This document shows, in pieces, positions 27,770-32,025 of a DNA stretch of 32,025 nt. The stretch is from Candidatus Nomurabacteria bacterium (GTDB lineage Bacteria > Patescibacteriota > Minisyncoccia > Phycocordibacterales > UBA9973): NCBI GenBank assembly GCA_943350875.1, contig CALRAL010000001.1, positions 132,992 through 165,016 on the forward strand. Reading direction: 5' to 3'. The translations under genes and the position numbers were made by a program. The notes under the pieces are model-generated. The model worked only from the letters and a program-made list of their open reading frames with translations, ran no database searches and was not told where the DNA came from. Position 1 is the stretch's first letter; each line of letters opens with the position of its first letter.

Positions 27770-27960
27770 AAATTTAGTTCTGGTGGAGTTTACTCCCTAA
27801 ACGGGTAATTATTCCTCGGCGAAAGCTTTAGGATAGAACAAGAACCGTTTCCTCACTAAATAATTATTTTAAACGCTGGTAATTCTTCTCCAGTGATTGG
27901 CTAAGCCAAGAAGAAATTAACTCAACCCTTTATATTTGTATAAAGGGTTGTTTCTTTTTT
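27770..27960 (+). ncRNA. candidate structured RNA (or structured 3' UTR), family unassigned
   Basis: non-coding, hairpin-rich: GGAG-TTTA-CTCC, AAACGG/CCGTTT, TGGAG/CTCCA long-range pairing; ends in a strong intrinsic terminator. Confidence 0.4.
27923..27960 (+). terminator. intrinsic terminator
   Basis: CAACCCTTTAT-ATTTGT-ATAAAGGGTTG + TTTCTTTTTT. Confidence 0.93.
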
Positions 27961-27973
27961 ATATGTCATATTT

Positions 27974-28015
27974 ACTGATACTATAAAACAATGCGGTCGT
28001 CTTATTTCGTAGTAT
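27974..28015. repeat. 42-bp dispersed intergenic repeat, copy B
   Basis: ACTGATACTATAAAACAATGCGGTCGTCTTATTTCGTAGTAT; 38/42 identical to 8213-8254. Confidence 0.85.
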
Positions 28016-28019
28016 ACGT

Positions 28020-28044
28020 ATGACATAGGAGTTTCCTATGTCAT
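28020..28044. repeat. 25-bp palindrome upstream of gltX
   Basis: ATGACATAGGA-GTT-TCCTATGTCAT, 11-bp perfect arms. Confidence 0.9.
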
Positions 28045-28079
28045 TTTGAAACTTAGTATATTTAAAGTATAATATCCCT

Positions 28080-29393
28080 ATGTCATCAAAAGTGGTAACA
28101 AGATTTGCGCCGAGTCCGACAGGACTTTTGCATTTAGGTACTTATAGGACTGCTATTTTTTCCTATCTATATGCCAAAAAGAATAATGGCACTTTTGTAC
28201 TTCGAATAGAAGATACAGATAAAGAACGCTCAAAAAAAGAATATGAAGAAAATATAATAGAAAGCTTGAAATGGTTGGGACTTGATTATGATCAATTTTA
28301 TCGTCAATCGGATAATTTAGATAGGCATAAATTTTATTTAGAAAAAATGATAAAAGAAGGCAAGGCTTATATTTCAAAAGAAGAAGCAAAAGATGGTACA
28401 GGCGAGATAAAAGAACTTGTAAGATTTAAGAATCCAAATATAGATATTACTTTTCATGATGAAATAAAAGGAGAAGTAAAAATGAATACAACTGATTTAA
28501 ATGATTTTGTGATTGCTAGGAATTTAAATGAACCACTTTTCCATTTAGCGGTAGTGATAGATGATTTTGAAGAAGGAATCACGCATGTGATACGAGGTGA
28601 AGACCATGTTTCAAATACTCCTAGGCAGATTCTCATACAAAGAGCCATAGGTGCTCCGACTCCAATATACGCGCATTTACCACTTGTTTTGGGTGCTGAT
28701 AAATTAAAACTCTCAAAAAGGCGAGGAGCTTTGCCTATCACATCATATAAAGATATGGGTTTTCTACCAGAAGCAATTTTAAACGGTGTTGCTTTTGTAG
28801 GCTGGAATCCAGGCACAGACAAAGAGATATTTACTCATGATGAATTAGTAAAAGATTTTGATTTATCAAAAGTGCAAAAAAGCCCAGCTGTTTTTAATGA
28901 AGAAAAATTAAATTGGTTCAACAAAGAGCATATGAAGCTTTTGTCGACAGAAGAAGTAAATAAAAATATTTTGGAGAATTTGCCAGAGAATATGCGCAAT
29001 GTGAAACTCGTGCCAATAATTTTTGAACGTATCACAAAATGGGGAGATATTAAGAATATGGTTTCAGTGGGGGAGCTTGATTTCTTCTTTAAACAGCCGG
29101 AATATGATAAAAGTAAATTAATTTATAAAAATGTTCAAAGTTCGACTTTGAACATATCAGAAAATATAAATAAAGCTATTTCAGTATTAGAAGAATTGAA
29201 TGAAAATAATTTCACAAAGGAAAATGTCAAAGAAGTTTTGATGAAAATAGCTGATAGCTTAGAGAGTAGGGGAGAGTTACTGCATCCTGTGCGGTTTGCC
29301 CTCTCTGGGCTAGATAAGTCTCCAGATCCATTTGTGATAGCAGAAGTTTTAGGTAAAAATGAAACATTGGCTCGCTTACAAAAAGCTATTTAG
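28080..29393 (+). CDS. gltX: glutamyl-tRNA synthetase
   Basis: RFAPSPTGLLHLGTYRTAIFSYLYA; LRIEDTDKERS; KLSKRRGALPI. Confidence 0.96.
   Translation: MSSKVVTRFAPSPTGLLHLGTYRTAIFSYLYAKKNNGTFVLRIEDTDKERSKKEYEENIIESLKWLGLDYDQFYRQSDNLDRHKFYLEKMIKEGKAYISKEEAKDGTGEIKELVRFKNPNIDITFHDEIKGEVKMNTTDLNDFVIARNLNEPLFHLAVVIDDFEEGITHVIRGEDHVSNTPRQILIQRAIGAPTPIYAHLPLVLGADKLKLSKRRGALPITSYKDMGFLPEAILNGVAFVGWNPGTDKEIFTHDELVKDFDLSKVQKSPAVFNEEKLNWFNKEHMKLLSTEEVNKNILENLPENMRNVKLVPIIFERITKWGDIKNMVSVGELDFFFKQPEYDKSKLIYKNVQSSTLNISENINKAISVLEELNENNFTKENVKEVLMKIADSLESRGELLHPVRFALSGLDKSPDPFVIAEVLGKNETLARLQKAI
29131..29155. repeat. 25-bp palindrome inside gltX
   Basis: ATGTTCAAAGT-TCG-ACTTTGAACAT, 11-bp perfect arms. Confidence 0.9.
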
Positions 29394-30639
29394 TGTTTTT
29401 CTGGTTGGGATTTTTTTAATAATTCCAATTGTTTTTTTGTATGCTGGAACTATTGATGACTTGAATAATAAAATAAAAAGTAGAAATAATGACATAGCTA
29501 AACTTGAAGAAGAGATAAAGAATTATCAAAATCAACTTGAAGATTTGAGTAGACAAAAGGATTCCCTGAATGGGTCGCTGAAACAGCTTGATTTAACACG
29601 TAAGAAGCTTATTGTCAATATCTCAATAACTCAAAATAAAATTGCTAATACAAATACAAAAATAGAAGAATTGAGTTTGGATATTTCAGATAAAGAATAT
29701 ACTATCACGAGTTTCTCAGATTCTATTTCCGAGCAGATCAAGCAGACACATGAAGTCGAGTCTAATTCTGTTTTAGGCCAACTACTCTCGAAAGACAATT
29801 TGAGTTTAGTTTGGAATGATATAGACAATATGATGGTAGTCAGTGATAAAATCCGTGAAAAAATAGTCCAATTAAAACAAATAAAGATAGATCTCGAAGA
29901 CAAGAAAACACAGACAGAAAAAGCTAAGAAAGAATTAGTTTCTCTTAAAAATCAATTGGCCGATGAGAAAAAGATAGTGGACCAAAATACAGCTGAAAAG
30001 AAAAAACTTCTAGCTCAGACAAAAAATAATGAATCAAACTATCAGAAACTTTTGAAAGACAGATTAGCTAAAAAAGATGCTTTTGAGAAAGAGCTTCGGG
30101 ATTATGAATCACAATTAAAATATATTTTAGATCCTTCAAAATTGCCTAATGGAGGGGTGTTGAGCTGGCCTCTTGATTATATTTACATAACACAGAATTT
30201 TGGTAAGACAGAAGCAGGGAAACGTTTATATGCTAATGGTTCTCACAACGGCGTTGATTTTAGAGCTTTGGTGGGTACTCCGGTCAAAGCCATGGCTGAT
30301 GGGGTAGTCGCGGGTACTGGTGATACTGACATACAGTGCGCTGGGGTCTCTTTTGGGCGTTTTGTGCTTATCAAGTACAATAATGGCCTTGCCAGCACCT
30401 TTGGGCATTTATCCCTTATAAAGGCCAATATAGGGCAAAACGTCTCCAGGGGTGATGTAGTGGGCTACAGTGGCAATACAGGCTATTCTACAGGCCCGCA
30501 TCTACATGTGTCGTTATATGCAAAAGATGCTGTAGAGCTCAAAACACTGCCTAGCAAGTCTTGCCCTGGACGCGTTTTGACTCAGCCAATTTCTCCTATA
30601 AATGCGTATCTTGACCCACTATTTTATTTGCCTCATTAA
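29359..30639 (+). CDS. secreted coiled-coil + M23 (LytM) peptidase, EnvC-like
   Basis: signal-peptide-like N-terminus, long coiled coil, HNGVDFRALVGTPVKAMADGVV ... FGHLS ... GPHLHVSLY. Confidence 0.93.
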   Translation: MKHWLAYKKLFSVFLVGIFLIIPIVFLYAGTIDDLNNKIKSRNNDIAKLEEEIKNYQNQLEDLSRQKDSLNGSLKQLDLTRKKLIVNISITQNKIANTNTKIEELSLDISDKEYTITSFSDSISEQIKQTHEVESNSVLGQLLSKDNLSLVWNDIDNMMVVSDKIREKIVQLKQIKIDLEDKKTQTEKAKKELVSLKNQLADEKKIVDQNTAEKKKLLAQTKNNESNYQKLLKDRLAKKDAFEKELRDYESQLKYILDPSKLPNGGVLSWPLDYIYITQNFGKTEAGKRLYANGSHNGVDFRALVGTPVKAMADGVVAGTGDTDIQCAGVSFGRFVLIKYNNGLASTFGHLSLIKANIGQNVSRGDVVGYSGNTGYSTGPHLHVSLYAKDAVELKTLPSKSCPGRVLTQPISPINAYLDPLFYLPH

Positions 30640-30663
30640 AGCGTGTTATGGTAAAATATAAGT

Positions 30664-30810
30664 ATGAATAATAAAGAAAATAAACAAGGTGGGTTTCTCA
30701 GATTTATAATTGTTTTCATTATTGCGATTTTAATCATGAAATATCTGCACATCACTTTTGCTGATGTTTTTGAATGGATAAAAAATTTCTTTCAAAGTTT
30801 TTCTAAATAA
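30664..30810 (+). CDS. small single-TM protein (48 aa), not in supplied ORF track
   Basis: MNNKENKQGGFLRFIIVFIIAILIMKYLHITFADVFEWIKNFFQSFSK; preceded by TGGTAAAAT exactly 6 nt before ATG. Confidence 0.65.
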   Translation: MNNKENKQGGFLRFIIVFIIAILIMKYLHITFADVFEWIKNFFQSFSK

Positions 30811-30821
30811 TAAAATTTAAA

Positions 30822-31157
30822 ATGCAAAAAAATACAAAACAAAAAGGAGGGATAAGTATACTTGGAATCCTACTTTTAGGTTTGCTTTTGATACTAGTGC
30901 TCAGTTATTTTCATATTAGTATCCGCGCTGTAGTAGAGAGTCCTGATACGCAAGATAATTTGCATTATGTTGGGGGAGGCAGTAAAAGCATCTGGAATGA
31001 CTATTTTAAAGAGCCATTATCATATCTCTGGAATGATGTTTTTGTAAATATTTTCTGGGCATCATTTATAAATAATATGGAGCGTATCCGTGATGGCCAG
31101 CCTACAGACTACGAAGTCTACGCGCCAACTTTTCCAGGCAACAAAAGTCCGCAGTAG
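30822..31157 (+). CDS. small membrane protein (111 aa)
   Basis: KQKGGISILGILLLGLLLILVLSYFHI TM segment; adjacent to the 48-aa TM ORF. Confidence 0.7.
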   Translation: MQKNTKQKGGISILGILLLGLLLILVLSYFHISIRAVVESPDTQDNLHYVGGGSKSIWNDYFKEPLSYLWNDVFVNIFWASFINNMERIRDGQPTDYEVYAPTFPGNKSPQ

Positions 31158-31256
31158 TTTAAAGCTTATATAATAAATAATGACGTCGCAAAGATATATT
31201 GTGCGACCCGCCAGAGGACGGGCAGGCGTATTATAAATAGCGCTTCCCTCTAGTGT

Positions 31257-31682
31257 TTATTTGCAAGAAGTGGATTTTGAGTACCCTGCATTTTGGGCAT
31301 CTATTTCAGTTGTAAAATAAATTTTATTTGTTTCTTTAATTGTTTTTCCTGCAGAGCAACCTATAGAATAATATTTCTTGCCTTTTTTTGAAGCAAAAAA
31401 ATTATTATTCACTAAATCAGATTTTGAGCCATTTGTGTCAAAGACGGTCTTTGACACACTTTTATCCCCTTTTTGGGTATAATCTATGGTGTTATCTATG
31501 ACATTTGCCTCTTGTGCAGGGTATTCTATTTTTACACCAGTATTTTCTGAATTATTATTTTTGGATAATCTGCCCAGTCCAAACGAGCCTAGACCTACTA
31601 GCATGACTATGATTACAGTCATTATGTTTTTGCCTTTATCACTTTCTATACAGTATTTTGAAAATAGCTTGATTTTTTCCAT
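31257..31682 (-). CDS. membrane-anchored protein with C-terminal Ada-like metal-binding-type domain
   Basis: TM near N-terminus; NNFFASKKGKKYYSIGCSAGKTIKETNKIYFTTEIDAQNAGYSKSTSC. Confidence 0.7.
   Translation of the reverse strand: MEKIKLFSKYCIESDKGKNIMTVIIVMLVGLGSFGLGRLSKNNNSENTGVKIEYPAQEANVIDNTIDYTQKGDKSVSKTVFDTNGSKSDLVNNNFFASKKGKKYYSIGCSAGKTIKETNKIYFTTEIDAQNAGYSKSTSCK
31434..31458. repeat. 25-bp palindrome inside the 31257..31682 CDS
   Basis: TGTGTCAAAGAC-G-GTCTTTGACACA, 12-bp perfect arms. Confidence 0.9.
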
Positions 31683-31708
31683 ATAATTGTTTATACTTGA
31701 TTATATAA

Positions 31709-31846
31709 GAAATTAACGAGCAAAGCGAGTTTTTATTATATAATCAACCCCGTTAAATAACTTTTGCAGAGCAAAAGTTGAAATCTGAAAGATTTCATTT
31801 AACAGGGGTAAAGATTTTCTAATCGCTTCGCTCAAGAAAATCAATT
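31709..31846 (+). promoter_or_regulatory. multi-helix structured leader upstream of rpmA
   Basis: P1 CCCCGTTAAAT/ATTTAACAGGGG, P2 AACTTTTGC/GCAAAAGTT, P3 GAAATC/GATTTC, P4 GATTTTCT/AGAAAATC. Confidence 0.8.
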
Positions 31847-32025
31847 ATGGCACATAGAAAAGCCGGCGGAACCGCCAAAAACTTAAGAGACTCAAACCCA
31901 AAGTACCTCGGTACGAAGTTGGCTGACGGCCAAAACGCTTCTAAGGGGCATATTATAGTCCGCCAACGTGGTACACCTATCATAGCTGGTACAAATGTCG
32001 GCATGGGTAAAGATCATACCCTCTT
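31847..32025 (+). CDS. rpmA: 50S ribosomal protein L27 (truncated by window end)
   Basis: [59 protein letters not shown]. Confidence 0.95.
   Translation, partial: MAHRKAGGTAKNLRDSNPKYLGTKLADGQNASKGHIIVRQRGTPIIAGTNVGMGKDHTL

Noticed and set aside
1-32025. CRISPR array or integrated phage
   Set aside because: No regularly spaced direct repeats, cas genes, integrase or phage structural genes seen.

Overview
AT-rich, gene-dense bacterial chromosomal window read with the standard code. Gene content and style suggest a Patescibacteria/CPR (Parcubacteria-like) genome; this is inferred from protein recognition, not from a search. Left end (1-4.7 kb) is accessory: a frameshifted EcoRI-type adenine methylase, a small membrane protein, a DUF262+HNH nuclease, a PemK/MazF-like toxin and a VirD4/TraD-like ATPase. 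Next come two tandem Cys-rich zinc-ribbon paralogs (4.7-8.2 kb), then housekeeping genes: dnaJ-like, speB, metK, cysS, rplU, recR, dnaB, trpS, a prs-like gene, archaeal-type aspS, ribK/ribE/ribH, a PCD gene, pepA, scpA/scpB, mraY, ftsW/rodA, murG, gltX, an M23 peptidase and partial rpmA. The most interesting non-gene signals are: (1) a ~130-bp multi-helix element directly upstream of both murG and rpmA, with two helices that covary and a possible pseudoknot; (2) related 'CCCGTTA...TAAYGGG' inverted repeats whose 3' arm abuts the ATG of ribE and ribH, plus one inside scpB; (3) a class of exactly 25-bp near-perfect palindromes, three of them in-frame inside genes, and other in-frame GC-rich inverted repeats, resembling protein-coding palindromic elements; (4) about a dozen -10 boxes exactly 6 nt before the start codon, implying widespread leaderless transcription; (5) shared promoter/operator-like repeats linking accessory genes. 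All homology calls are by eye; no searches were run.
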